Notes: generated by a model not told the origin, from the letters alone. Positions 22,552 through 31,489 are shown, counted from the first letter of the stretch. The stretch is 64,000 nucleotides of DNA from Mycolicibacterium goodii (GCF_001187505.1 NZ_CP012150.1:2914001-2978000), one strand, 5' to 3'. Numbers and translations are program-made.

Positions 22552-23838
22552 ATGCCCGCGTTACTGAGAATGCCCGGCGTGGCCGCCAACGTCACCGACG
22601 CCATCCTGTCGGAGTGGCAGGTGGCCGAGAACACCGAGTTCGCCGCGGCCGACGCCATCGCCACCGTGGAAACCGACAAGGCCAACGTCGACATCGAAGC
22701 CGAGTCCGCCGGTGTCATCCTCAAATACCTTGTCGCCCCGGGAACCACCGTCGAGGTCGGCGCACCGATCGCCCTGACCGGCAGCCCCGGCGAGACGGTG
22801 TCCGACATCGACGAAGCGTTGCGGGTCCTGGGTGTGATGGCCGAGGAGAACTTCGTCAACGATGAGACGTCCGATCTCCCCGCGAGCGCGGCGCAGGCAC
22901 CGGAGGAGGCGCCGGGTGGCAGCAGCTATGCGGGGGCCAACGGGCAGCGACTCTTCGTCACGCCGCTGGTGCGGCGGCTCGCCGCCGAGGCCGGCCTCGA
23001 ATTGAGCGGCATTGTGGGGACCGGACCCAACGGTCGCATCGTCAAACGCGATGTCGCCGCGCTGTTGGCCGGCGCGAGCGCCGCCCCCGCGTCGCCGCCG
23101 GTGGCGCCGCCCGCCGAACCATCCGTGCCCGCACCGAGCGTGGCGCCCGCGGCGCACACCGGGTACACCGACATCCCACACTCGCGGATGCGCAAGAGCA
23201 TCGCGGGCCGCCTGGCCGCCAGCAAGCAGACCGCCCCGCACTTCTACGTGCGCGGCAGCGCCCGCGTCGACGCCCTACTGGCGCTGCGCAAGCAACTCAA
23301 CGAGGCCGGCGACGTCAAGATCTCGGTCAACGACCTGATCATCAAAGCGGCAGCACGCGCGCACACCCTGGTGCCCGCCATGAACGTCGTGTGGCTCGAT
23401 GATGCTGTGCGCCAATTCGACAGCATCGATATCGCGGTCGCCGTCGCCTCCGACCGCGGTCTCGTGACACCGGTGGTCCGCAACGTCGGAGGCCGCGGCA
23501 TCGCCGCCATCGCCGCCGACACCCGCGACCTTGCGCAACGCGCCCGCGAGGGCAAGCTCAGGCAGGACGAACTCGAAGGCGGAACGCTGAGCATCTCGAA
23601 CCTCGGCATGTTCGGAACCGAGGAGTTCTCCGCGATCATCAATCCGCCGCACGCCGCGATCCTCGCCGTCGGTGCTGCCCGGCAGGAGCCCGTGGTCGTC
23701 GACGGCGAGCTCGCCGTGGCCTCGGTGCTGAAAGTGACACTGTCGGTCGATCACCGACCCGTCGACGGTGCGGTGGCCGCCGAATGGATGAAGGCATTCC
23801 TCGACGTCCTGCAGACACCGCTGCAGATCCTGATCTGA
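22552..23838 (+). CDS. Dihydrolipoamide acyltransferase (E2)
   Basis: A 428-residue E2. The lipoyl domain spans residues 1-80 with the lipoylation Lys 43 in ETDKANV. A peripheral-subunit-binding domain lies near 133-167 (VTPLVRRLAAEAGLEL, GTGPNGRI). An Ala/Pro linker leads into the catalytic domain from about 205, with the active site DHRPVDGAVAAEW near 400. Only one lipoyl domain is present, as in acetoin or branched-chain types. It lies immediately behind the fused E1, forming an operon. No E3 gene follows, so the housekeeping lipoamide dehydrogenase probably serves. Confidence 0.93.
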   Translation: MPALLRMPGVAANVTDAILSEWQVAENTEFAAADAIATVETDKANVDIEAESAGVILKYLVAPGTTVEVGAPIALTGSPGETVSDIDEALRVLGVMAEENFVNDETSDLPASAAQAPEEAPGGSSYAGANGQRLFVTPLVRRLAAEAGLELSGIVGTGPNGRIVKRDVAALLAGASAAPASPPVAPPAEPSVPAPSVAPAAHTGYTDIPHSRMRKSIAGRLAASKQTAPHFYVRGSARVDALLALRKQLNEAGDVKISVNDLIIKAAARAHTLVPAMNVVWLDDAVRQFDSIDIAVAVASDRGLVTPVVRNVGGRGIAAIAADTRDLAQRAREGKLRQDELEGGTLSISNLGMFGTEEFSAIINPPHAAILAVGAARQEPVVVDGELAVASVLKVTLSVDHRPVDGAVAAEWMKAFLDVLQTPLQILI

Positions 23839-23880
23839 CGGGGAACGTTCCGCTTCGGAACGCGCGGCAACCTTCCGGCG

Positions 23881-24204
23881 CTAACCGGCTTTCAGCTCGG
23901 CCATCTCCGACCATCCGGTCGCGTCGATGGTCTGGCTGATGATCAGCGGAGTCGCCGCCAGTGTTTTCGGCGTCTCGGCGACGAACTTCGCGAAGTGTTC
24001 GCTGCTGACGTGCTCCTTGCCGGCGTCCCCGTCGCGGAAACCCTCCACCAGAACGTATTCCGACGGGTCTTCGAGGCTGCGGGACCAGTCGAAGAACAGG
24101 TTGCCGGGTTCGTTGCGGGTGGCCTGGGTGAAGTCGGCAACGACGTCGGGGAAGCTCTCGACGTACTCCGGCTTGGGCTTGAACTTGACGACGATGAAGA
24201 TCAC
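23881..24204 (-). CDS. ABM-type (antibiotic biosynthesis monooxygenase-like) small protein
   Basis: A 107-residue ferredoxin-like dimer fold: FIVVKFKPKPEYVESFPDVV at the start, RNEPGNLFFDWSRSLEDPSEYVLVEGF in the middle and HVSSEHFAKFVAETPKTL near the end, the classical ABM pattern. The GTG start at 24204 is preferred because AAAGGAGCG lies ahead; the frame runs on to ATG 24240. It is 16 bases downstream of the alcohol dehydrogenase on the same strand, so it is the last gene of that operon. Confidence 0.82.
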   Translation of the reverse strand: MIFIVVKFKPKPEYVESFPDVVADFTQATRNEPGNLFFDWSRSLEDPSEYVLVEGFRDGDAGKEHVSSEHFAKFVAETPKTLAATPLIISQTIDATGWSEMAELKAG

Positions 24205-24220
24205 TCGGATCGCTCCTTTG

Positions 24221-25255
24221 CTATGGGATGAGGATGGCACGCCCGCGGACGTTGCCGTTGTCGAGATCGGTGATGGCGGACTGGAAGTCGTCGAGTGCGT
24301 ACTTCTGGGTGTGCAAGCTGACCTTGCCGCGCGCGGCCAGCGCCATCAGGTCGCACAGGTCGTTGTACGACCCGACGAGGTTGCCGATGAAGTTGATCTC
24401 GGTGGAGATGATGTCGATGGTCGGCACGTCGATGTTCTCGCCGTAGCCGACGACGTGGTAGTCGCCTGCCCGACGCAGCATCGCGACCCCCTCGGCGGTC
24501 GCGCCGCCCTCGCCGACGAAGTCCACCACCACCTCGGCGCCGTGGCCGCCGGTCAGGTCCAGCACCTGCTCGACCTGGCTGCCGTCGGCAACCACCGCGT
24601 GGTCGGCGCCGATCGACTCGGCCAGCTTCAGCGCTTCCGGGTTGCGGTCGACGACGATGAGCTCGGCGGGGGAGAGCGCCTTGAGCACCTGAATACCGAT
24701 GTGCCCCAACCCACCCGCACCGATCACCACGACGCGGTCCCGCGGGGTCAACCGGCGCGCCGCCTTGGCCGCGGCGTGGTACGCCGTCAACCCCGCATCG
24801 GCCAAGGCGGCAACGTCGGCCGGCTCGAGCGCATCATCGATCTTCACGACGCTGCGCGCCGAGGTCTTCAGGTACTCGGCGTATCCGCCGTTGGTGTCGA
24901 TACCGGGAAACTGGTTGGCCTCGCAGTGCACATCGTCACCCGACCGGCAGGCCCGGCACAGCCCGCAGGTGATCAGCGGATGCACGATGACCTTGTCACC
25001 CTCGGCGACGTTGGTGACCGCGGAACCGACGGCGTGCACCCACCCGGCGTTCTCGTGGCCGATCGTGTACGGCAGTTGCACCTGGGACTTCTCGGCCCAC
25101 TGGCCCTCCAGGATGTGCAGATCGGTGCGGCACACCCCGGCGCCGCCGATCTTGACGACGACGTCGAATGGCCCGGAGGGCGTCGGCGCAGGCACCTCCT
25201 TCATCTCGAGGTTCTGGTGGTAGCCGACCACCTGGACGGCGCGCATGGTGCTCAT
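24221..25255 (-). CDS. Zinc-dependent NAD+ alcohol dehydrogenase
   Basis: A 344-residue MDR protein. The catalytic zinc ligand Cys lies in GAGVCRTDLH near 42, with GHENAG supplying the His/Glu. Structural zinc cysteines are in CGLCRACRSGDDVHC. The Rossmann motif is GAGGLGHIGIQVLKAL, followed by Asp in VVDRNPE, giving NAD preference. The closest remembered relatives are the alcohol dehydrogenases next to propane monooxygenase genes in rhodococci and mycobacteria. It follows the DUF59 and amidohydrolase genes on the same strand (14-base gap), consistent with oxidation of a primary or secondary alcohol. Confidence 0.92.
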   Translation of the reverse strand: MSTMRAVQVVGYHQNLEMKEVPAPTPSGPFDVVVKIGGAGVCRTDLHILEGQWAEKSQVQLPYTIGHENAGWVHAVGSAVTNVAEGDKVIVHPLITCGLCRACRSGDDVHCEANQFPGIDTNGGYAEYLKTSARSVVKIDDALEPADVAALADAGLTAYHAAAKAARRLTPRDRVVVIGAGGLGHIGIQVLKALSPAELIVVDRNPEALKLAESIGADHAVVADGSQVEQVLDLTGGHGAEVVVDFVGEGGATAEGVAMLRRAGDYHVVGYGENIDVPTIDIISTEINFIGNLVGSYNDLCDLMALAARGKVSLHTQKYALDDFQSAITDLDNGNVRGRAILIP

Positions 25256-25269
25256 GGTGATCCTTGTCT

Positions 25270-25992
25270 CTAGCGATGGGTAAGGGCGGTAAGGGGAATG
25301 AACGCAGCCGGTTCGTCGTCGCCGTAGCGGGTGCGCAACAGTCCGCGGCAGAAGTGGGCGTTCCCGTCGATCGAGATACGCGTCGAGCGCGCCCGCCGCA
25401 GCGCCAGCGGCGCGGCATCGGCCGGATAGCTCCGCCCGTAGTGGTCGACGAGCACCAAACTATCGGCGGTGACCGGCAGGCCCAGCGTCGCCCGGCGCTT
25501 CAGCAACGCCGAAGTGTTTGCATCACAGGGTAATTCACCGAGGGTGACCTCACCCATGGACGCCTCCGAGCGGCTGCGGTCGGCGCGCAGCAGCGCGGTC
25601 AGGCAACGCTCCATCGCCGCGGTGTGCGCCTTGCGGCGGAAGGTCTCCCGCAGCTCGTCGAGACTGTCCTGCGCCTCGTGGGCGAACGTCCCGCGGTACC
25701 CCGCATCGGCGGCCAGCCCGGCATTGATGATCGCGGAGTCGTGGTGATCGTCGAGCTCGACCACCACGTGATGGGTCCAGTCGAGCGCTCGCAGTGCGTC
25801 TTTGGCGTCCGAGGCCATGAGGTAGGCGAAGTTCGGCGAACAGAACGACGTCGGCAACCGCAGGTGCAGCGTGACGTCCCCGCCCGGCGAGACGTCCAGC
25901 GACCGCACGAAACCCAGTGTGGTGATCGGCTCGTCGAGTTCGGGATCCACCACCGAATCCAATGCGGCGAGCGCGGTTTCGTACCGGTTCAC
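25270..25992 (-). CDS. DUF59 (MIP18-type) domain protein of a monooxygenase-associated cluster
   Basis: A 240-residue protein. The N-terminal ~100 residues form a DUF59 domain: LDSVVDPELDEPITTLGFVR, then LHLRLPTSFCSPNFAYLMA, a fold used in Fe-S or metal-centre maturation. The rest is helical and family-specific (ELPCDANTSALLKRRATLGL, LVLVDHYGRSYP). Homologues sit behind propane/phenol-type diiron monooxygenase genes, with an assumed role in metal-centre assembly. The GTG at 25992 overlaps the amidohydrolase stop by 4 bases, so the two are translationally coupled. Confidence 0.78.
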   Translation of the reverse strand: MNRYETALAALDSVVDPELDEPITTLGFVRSLDVSPGGDVTLHLRLPTSFCSPNFAYLMASDAKDALRALDWTHHVVVELDDHHDSAIINAGLAADAGYRGTFAHEAQDSLDELRETFRRKAHTAAMERCLTALLRADRSRSEASMGEVTLGELPCDANTSALLKRRATLGLPVTADSLVLVDHYGRSYPADAAPLALRRARSTRISIDGNAHFCRGLLRTRYGDDEPAAFIPLTALTHR

Positions 25993-27029
25993 GGCGCCCC
26001 CACCAGGTTGTCGGCGCCGCGGGGGCCCGTCGCGGGCTCGCCGGCGTCGGGCAGCCGAAGCTCGGCCGGCACCGGGATGTCGTACATCTTGGCGGCGTTG
26101 AGGCCGAGGATCTTCTTCTTCTGATCGACGGTGATCGGCGCGTATTCGCCGAGCTCCTCGGGGATCTGGAAGTCGACGAACGCCTCGATGAGCCAGCGCG
26201 GCGTCCACAGCGCATAGTCCGAGGAGAACTGGATGCGGTCCTCGCCGATCCAGTACAGCAGCTCACCCATGATCTGCGCGAAGTACTTCGGCCGGGTGTG
26301 GATGAACGGCATCGCCACCGCCAGGCCGGCGTGCACATTGGGTTCCTGGGTGGCGATCCAGCAGAAGTCCTCCAGCCGCGGCAGTCCGCAGTGTTCGACC
26401 ACGAAGTTCAGGTCGGTGAAGTCGGAGGCGACGTGATCGATGTCGGCGACGTCGAATGCGTCGCGGTCCAGCGGCCGGATCGTCGGGCCCTTGTGCACAT
26501 GGATGTTGCGCACCCCGAGTTCCCGGCACACCTCGAAGTAGCGGTAGGCCCACGGATCGTCCATCCGCCAGCCGCGGGATTCGCCGTGCCATTCGGCGGT
26601 GTACAGCTTGACGCCCTTGAGCCCGTACTTGGCCACATCCTCGCGGAACTGGTCGAGACCGGCCTCACCGTTGCGAGGGTCGAAGTTGTGGTTGTAGGTC
26701 AGCTTGTCCGGATGCGCCGACGCCAGCTCGAACGCCTCGTCGGTCTGCCCGAACCCCTTGTAGTAGAACTCGCCGAGATATGCCGGCTGGAAGATCGCGT
26801 GGTCGACGTAGCCGTCGGTGAACAGGTCCTTCATCAGCCGCTCGCCGCCCTGATACAGGTACTCCTCGTAGGTCCACACCTCGGACTCGGGGGAGAGGTT
26901 GCGGTGATAGTCGTAGAAGCAGTCGATGAACTGCTTGCCGTGGATGTTGCGCTGGTTCTCGGGCCGGGCGTCCCACAGCGCGATGTGGGCGTCGACGATG
27001 AAAAAACTGGTGTCGTCCTTGCGGTACAT
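25989..27029 (-). CDS. Amidohydrolase-2 family protein of a monooxygenase-associated cluster
   Basis: A 346-residue TIM-barrel protein. Metal-ligand regions: FIVDAHIALWDA (the first HxH is reduced to a single His), KLYTAEWHGESRGWRM, NIHVHKGPT, FVVEHCGLPRLEDF, and Asp in FSSDYALW. The family includes ACMSD-like hydrolases and decarboxylases. This subgroup accompanies propane monooxygenase operons, where it is needed for a functional enzyme by an unknown mechanism. The start at 27029 follows AGAGGAGAAAGG. It is the first gene of the leftward operon, divergent from the activator at 27189. Confidence 0.82.
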   Translation of the reverse strand: MYRKDDTSFFIVDAHIALWDARPENQRNIHGKQFIDCFYDYHRNLSPESEVWTYEEYLYQGGERLMKDLFTDGYVDHAIFQPAYLGEFYYKGFGQTDEAFELASAHPDKLTYNHNFDPRNGEAGLDQFREDVAKYGLKGVKLYTAEWHGESRGWRMDDPWAYRYFEVCRELGVRNIHVHKGPTIRPLDRDAFDVADIDHVASDFTDLNFVVEHCGLPRLEDFCWIATQEPNVHAGLAVAMPFIHTRPKYFAQIMGELLYWIGEDRIQFSSDYALWTPRWLIEAFVDFQIPEELGEYAPITVDQKKKILGLNAAKMYDIPVPAELRLPDAGEPATGPRGADNLVGAP

Positions 27030-27188
27030 GGGCTGTGACCTTTCTCCTCTGGTGACCGCTGTCACAGAGCTGGCTTGAGATTAAGTCGCCGTGGTGCCGC
27101 CCGGCAGGGTTGTCGCGTCTCAATCTGAGACACGGCCCGCACCCGTGTTCTGTAACGTGGATCACAACGCTCGGCGGAAGGTGCGCGT

Positions 27189-28643
27189 GTGCTCGAAGGC
27201 CTACCTGACCTGCAAAGAACCGGCGACGAGGACGCCGGTCGGCTGCTGGCGTCGTATCAGCGCAGCGAGGAATACGGGGTTCCGCTGGAGTCGGTGGAAC
27301 CCGTGTTCGCGGGCACCGACCACACCGGGTCGCTGTTCGCGCAGTGCGGCGGCGAGGTGCTCTCCGAGCTGCACCGCACCCTGGCCCACGAACCGGTCAG
27401 CCTGATGCTCACCGACGCCGAGGGTGTGGTGCTGAGCCGGCTCTCCGGCGATCGTCGCCTGCTGGCCGCGCTCGACGACGTCCATCTGGCGCCGGGCTTC
27501 GGCTACGCCGAACGCGACGTCGGCACCAACGGTCTCGGGTTGGCGCTGGCCGACCGCACGCCCACCCTGGTCCGCGCCGACCAGCACTACGCGCGCAACC
27601 TGTGCAGCTTCACGTGCGCCGCGGTGCCCGTGCTCGATCCGTTGACCGGTCGCCTGGAGGGCAGCGTCAACCTGACGACGTGGGCGGAGTCGTCGAGCGA
27701 TCTCCTGCTGGCGCTGGCCCGTTCGGCGGCCAGCAACACCACCGCGTTGATGCTGGCCCGCTCGACGGGCCGGCATGCCCGGCCCACGCCGCGCGGCAGC
27801 GTGTTCCGGGTGGAGATGCCGCGGCTGGAACCGGGATCGGGGACCCTGCACACCTTGTCGGGCGCCTGGATGTCGGCGGTGGCCGACGCGCAGGCGGCCA
27901 TGGGACGCGGCAGCATCGTCGCCGCCGTCGGCGAATCCGGGTCGGGGCGCGCGACGCTGCTGGCCCAGGCCGCCCGCCACACGTTCCCACGTGACCGCAT
28001 CCTGTCGGCGGGCGTGCCCGACCCGTCCGATGTGCAGACCTGGTTGGGGTTGTGGACGCCGGAACTCGGCAAGAGCCACACCGCGGTGATCGTCCGCGAC
28101 GTCGACCTGCTGCCGGCCTGGGTCGCCGAACATCTGCGCGGCCTGGTGCTGCGGGGCAGGGGGACGGCGTCGGTCCCGTTCGCGGTCACCGCCGAGCGGT
28201 TCGAGGACATCCCTGCTCCGCTGGCGGCGCTGGTCGACTCGATCGTGGCGGTGCCACCGCTGCGGGAGCGGGCGTCGGATGTGCTGCCGTTGGCGATGCA
28301 CATCGCCAGGCACGTGCGCGGCCGCGACGTGGTGATCCGGCCGGCCGCGGCCCGCGCCCTGGAAAACTACTTCTGGCCGGGCAACGTCGATCAGTTGGCG
28401 AAGGTGATCACCCATGTGGCGCGGCGCGGTGACGTCGTCGACGTCGCGCACCTGCCGTCAGAAGTGTTGGCGGGCAGTAACCGTCGCCTGTCGCGCATCG
28501 AGGCCTTCGAACGCGGTGAGATCATCCGGGTGGTCTGCGGATCGGGGCTGACGATGTCCGAGGCGGCCCATGAGCTCGGGATGAGCCGGGCGACGCTGTA
28601 CCGCAAGATCGCCCAGTACGACATTGACATCACCCGCGGCTGA
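27189..28643 (+). CDS. AcoR/MimR-like activator (GAF + AAA + Fis-type HTH)
   Basis: A 484-residue regulator. The N-terminal ~190 residues contain a GAF-type sensor (GTNGLGLALADRTPTLV, HYARNLCSFTCAAVPV), as in AcoR and the propane activator MimR. The AAA region has a weakened Walker A (GESGSGRAT, Arg in place of Lys) and no GAFTGA loop. The C-terminal HTH is Fis-like (GSGLTMSEAAHELGMSRATLYRKI). It is therefore built like a sigma-54 activator but cannot work that way; mycobacteria lack sigma-54. It is divergent from the amidohydrolase-DUF59-ADH operon and probably activates it in response to an alcohol or ketone. Confidence 0.88.
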   Translation: MLEGLPDLQRTGDEDAGRLLASYQRSEEYGVPLESVEPVFAGTDHTGSLFAQCGGEVLSELHRTLAHEPVSLMLTDAEGVVLSRLSGDRRLLAALDDVHLAPGFGYAERDVGTNGLGLALADRTPTLVRADQHYARNLCSFTCAAVPVLDPLTGRLEGSVNLTTWAESSSDLLLALARSAASNTTALMLARSTGRHARPTPRGSVFRVEMPRLEPGSGTLHTLSGAWMSAVADAQAAMGRGSIVAAVGESGSGRATLLAQAARHTFPRDRILSAGVPDPSDVQTWLGLWTPELGKSHTAVIVRDVDLLPAWVAEHLRGLVLRGRGTASVPFAVTAERFEDIPAPLAALVDSIVAVPPLRERASDVLPLAMHIARHVRGRDVVIRPAAARALENYFWPGNVDQLAKVITHVARRGDVVDVAHLPSEVLAGSNRRLSRIEAFERGEIIRVVCGSGLTMSEAAHELGMSRATLYRKIAQYDIDITRG

Positions 28644-28765
28644 GTCCGGCGTCCGGCGGCCACCTCGCCACGTCGACAGCGACCACGCAGCGCGATCGCA
28701 CCATGTTCCCAGACTCGGGGGCGACGCTGGTCGACAGGCGGAGCGCGACGCGAGAAGAGATGACC

Positions 28766-29713
28766 ATGACGCTGATTGCCCTCGAAGAGCACCTGATCCC
28801 AGACGATCTCGTCGACCAGATCCTGCCGTCGTCGACCCATTCCCGCGCGATCCTCGCGAAACTCACCGAGGTGGGTGAGCAGCGGCTGCGCGTCATGGAT
28901 GATGCGGGCATCGACATGCAGGTCCTGTCGGTCACGGCGCCGGGCACTCAGCAGGTGGACGCCAAGCTCGCCGCCGACCTCAGCCGCGCCCTGAACGACC
29001 GGTGCGCCGAGATCGTCGCGGCCCACCCGGACCGGTTCAACGCGCTGGCCTCGCTGCCGACCCAGGACCCCGCCGCGGCGGTCATCGAGGCCAAGCGGGC
29101 CGTCACCGAGCTGGGAATGTGCGGCGTGGTGATCAACGGGCACACCCACGGCCGGTTCCTGGATACGCCCGAGTTCGACGAGATGCTCGGCGCCATCGAG
29201 GAACTCGACGTGCCGGTGTACCTGCACCCGACGTATCCGCCTGTGCCGGTCGCCGAGGTGTACTTCGGCGGGCTGGAACCGCAGGTCGGTTCGGCGCTGG
29301 CGACCGCGGCGTGGGGATGGCACGCGGAGACCGGTCTGCACGTGCTGCGATTGGCCGCCTCGGGGGTGTTCGACCGGCATCCCGCGCTGCAGATCGTCGT
29401 CGGGCACATGGGCGAGAATCTGCCGTTCTCCCTGATGCGCGCCGATGCGGTGCTGTCCGGGTACAACCCTGGCGGGCCGTCGGTGGCAGACACGGTCCGC
29501 ACCCATGTGCACCTCACCATCAGCGGATACACCACGGCGCCGCCGCTGCTGTGCGCGCTGCAGGTGTTCGGTGCCGACCGCATCATGTTCGCCGCGGACT
29601 ATCCCTACGGCGACGCGTCGGCACACGCGACGTTCCTGGCGCAGGCGCCGATCAGCCCGGCCGACCGGGAGAAGATCGCGCATCAGAACGCGCGTCGGTT
29701 GTTCCGGCTCTGA
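28766..29713 (+). CDS. Amidohydrolase-2 family (ACMSD/resorcylate-decarboxylase-like)
   Basis: A 315-residue barrel: LIALEEHLIPDDLVDQ (N-terminal E-E-H replaces HxH, as in gamma-resorcylate decarboxylases), CGVVINGHTHGRFLD, VYLHPTYPP, LQIVVGHMGENLPF (metal His) and MFAADYPYGD (metal Asp). It is likely a Zn/Mn-dependent decarboxylase or hydrolase of an aromatic acid. The start at 28766 is chosen for spacing behind GAGAAGAG; ATG 28760 is an alternative. It follows the activator gene by 122 bases and may be its second target. Confidence 0.88.
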   Translation: MTLIALEEHLIPDDLVDQILPSSTHSRAILAKLTEVGEQRLRVMDDAGIDMQVLSVTAPGTQQVDAKLAADLSRALNDRCAEIVAAHPDRFNALASLPTQDPAAAVIEAKRAVTELGMCGVVINGHTHGRFLDTPEFDEMLGAIEELDVPVYLHPTYPPVPVAEVYFGGLEPQVGSALATAAWGWHAETGLHVLRLAASGVFDRHPALQIVVGHMGENLPFSLMRADAVLSGYNPGGPSVADTVRTHVHLTISGYTTAPPLLCALQVFGADRIMFAADYPYGDASAHATFLAQAPISPADREKIAHQNARRLFRL

Positions 29714-29726
29714 AGCGTCAGCAGCG

Positions 29727-29767
29727 GACACCGCCTCGCGCGGATGCGTTGCGCGAGGCCGGGTGTC
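29727..29767. terminator. Hairpin between convergent genes
   Basis: GACACC plus GCCTCGCGC (29727-29741) pairs with GCGCGAGGC and GGTGTC (29751-29767), interrupted by a two-base bulge. It lies between the amidohydrolase and the convergent secreted-protein gene. Confidence 0.75.
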
Positions 29768-29779
29768 ACCGCGCGGCAC

Positions 29780-30037
29780 TCAGCTTCGGTGGTGGCCGAA
29801 GAAACCACGGTGACCGAAAAACCCGCGATGGCCGAAGAAGATGGGCTCGCCCCCGTAGAAGTAGGACTGGTAGGGATCGCTGTAGATCGTCGGCGACGTG
29901 AAGTGCGGGCTGCGGTCGACGGTGCTTTGCCCAGCGTTGAACTGGTCCGGTGACGCGAATGCCGGTGCTGCCAGCGCGACGCCGGGTGCGACGGCAATTG
30001 CCAAGGCCGCGAAGCTGGTTGCGATGATCTTCTTCAT
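29780..30037 (-). CDS. Small secreted protein with FFGH repeats
   Basis: An 85-residue preprotein. A Sec signal (MKKIIATSFAALAIAVAPGV) ends near AFASPD. The mature part (SPTIYSDPYQSYFYGGEPIF) is rich in Tyr and Phe, and the C-terminus has tandem FGHRGF units ending FFGHHRS. The His/Phe/Arg/Gly tail could bind metal or cell-wall polymer; no known domain is present. The start at 30037 follows AACGGAGAACACC. Confidence 0.75.
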   Translation of the reverse strand: MKKIIATSFAALAIAVAPGVALAAPAFASPDQFNAGQSTVDRSPHFTSPTIYSDPYQSYFYGGEPIFFGHRGFFGHRGFFGHHRS

Positions 30038-30185
30038 GGTGTTCTCCGTTCGATGGGCCAATCCCCACCGAGTGGAGATTTGCTCTGTAACTGACGAACA
30101 CCACGCTAGGGATCGGCGACGACGGTGACGCGCTTGCGCGCGATAGTCGCCGAACCTTGCGTTGTCCTTGTTTGGCGCGTTTTGC

Positions 30186-30560
30186 TCAGCCGAACCGACG
30201 GAGCCGATGTTGTTCGGCGGGCACCAACACCACCTTGTCGCCCACGTTGACCGTGACGATGTGCTCCTCGGGTTGCTCGACGAACGGGATGCCGAGCAGG
30301 CCGTAGAAGTCATCGGTGCGCACGAAGGTGTGTGCCCGGGCGAACAACGGATGCACCTCGAACACCCTCACCTGCAGCACTTCTCGGCTGAGCCGGCCCA
30401 GTTCGCGTCCGGATTCCGGATCGGTGATCACCTCATCGGTATCGGTGTGCACGGCGAAGACCATGCCGGGTGTCACACCGGCCTCGGAACCTCGGTTGAG
30501 CACCAGGGTGTAGTCGTCCTCGATGAACGCGACCTGACCGGTGATCAACTGTGTGCTCAC
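30186..30560 (-). CDS. Small beta-rich protein with FlgT-C-like motif
   Basis: A 124-residue protein starting at GTG. It has GSEAGVTPGMVFAVHTDTDEVITDPESGRELGRL, a pattern found in FlgT C-terminal-like and related small beta domains, and a second strand set ending IVTVNVGDKVVLVPAEQ. No signal or membrane span is present. It overlaps the stop of the membrane protein gene upstream by 4 bases, so the two are probably partners. Function unknown. Confidence 0.65.
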   Translation of the reverse strand: MSTQLITGQVAFIEDDYTLVLNRGSEAGVTPGMVFAVHTDTDEVITDPESGRELGRLSREVLQVRVFEVHPLFARAHTFVRTDDFYGLLGIPFVEQPEEHIVTVNVGDKVVLVPAEQHRLRRFG

Positions 30561-31414
30561 GAGGCCACCAGGGAATTGCTTTCCCGCAACTGCGTTTTCG
30601 ACCCGACCCGGATGCGGGGGCGCAGAGGATGATCGTCGGCCGGCGCCGGCATCTCGAAGAAGGTCGCGGAGTCCTGCTCGGTTCCCAGGGTGAGCTCAAG
30701 CGCCGTCTTGGCCTGGAACAGCGAGATCACGGCCTGCTGATGCCGCTCGGTGCCCATCGCGGTGAGCGCCACGGCGAGCTTCTTGTCGACGTACTCCACC
30801 GACCGCTGAAGGTCCGACGGCGCGGCCGCCTGACCTGAGGTCTGCCGGGCCGGCTGATCACGCAGACCGCTGTACCAACGCTGGCCCAGCACACCCAGCG
30901 TCGCCGCGCACACCGGGATCACCACGGCGGTGCAGAGCAAACCGAGCGCGTCGTTCGACGCGGTCGCGCCGACGATGCCGAGGAGCATGACGATGGCCGC
31001 GAAGACGAACAGTCGCAGCGTCACCGGCACAGCCTCGATCGCGCGGCCCAACTGGGCGACGCAGCGTGCGGTGTAACGGCCGACGTCGGCGAGGAACCGG
31101 CCGACCGCCGACCCGGCCTTGAGGGCGGCGCGACCCGCCTGATCGGCCTGCTCGCGGGAGATCGGAGACTTGGGCATCGACCACGTCCGCCGGCCGGAAG
31201 GCGTCGCAACCGGTTCGGTCGCACCGTCGCCGACCGGCGAGGCGGCGGGTTCGGCCGGTGGCGGCGAGTCCTGCGCCGGCGGTTCGGCCGCGGAGTCGGA
31301 AGTCACATTTGCAACATCAGTCACATCTGCATCATCTCGCGACTTTGGCGAATCGCCGACCTGGCGCGCCGGGGCATGCGCAATTGGTGGCGAATCCGCG
31401 CACTCGACCCGCAC
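30557..31414 (-). CDS. Membrane protein with disordered N-terminus
   Basis: A 285-residue protein. About 75 residues of Ala/Pro/Asp-rich disordered sequence are followed by a basic amphipathic stretch, two transmembrane helices at about 134-180 (LRLFVFAAIVMLLGIVGA and LLCTAVVIPVCAATLGVLG) and a cytosolic C-terminal domain (RSVEYVDKKLAVALTAMGTE, FQAKTALELTLG). The start GTG 31414 is uncertain. Its last codons overlap the next gene. No family recognised. Confidence 0.65.
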   Translation of the reverse strand: MRVECADSPPIAHAPARQVGDSPKSRDDADVTDVANVTSDSAAEPPAQDSPPPAEPAASPVGDGATEPVATPSGRRTWSMPKSPISREQADQAGRAALKAGSAVGRFLADVGRYTARCVAQLGRAIEAVPVTLRLFVFAAIVMLLGIVGATASNDALGLLCTAVVIPVCAATLGVLGQRWYSGLRDQPARQTSGQAAAPSDLQRSVEYVDKKLAVALTAMGTERHQQAVISLFQAKTALELTLGTEQDSATFFEMPAPADDHPLRPRIRVGSKTQLRESNSLVAS

Positions 31415-31489
31415 AGAAGTCGCGTTCTATCGGCTACTGATGTGGCGGTAGGGTTGAGCCGGAGCTAACACTTGCTGCAAGGGGAAGCA

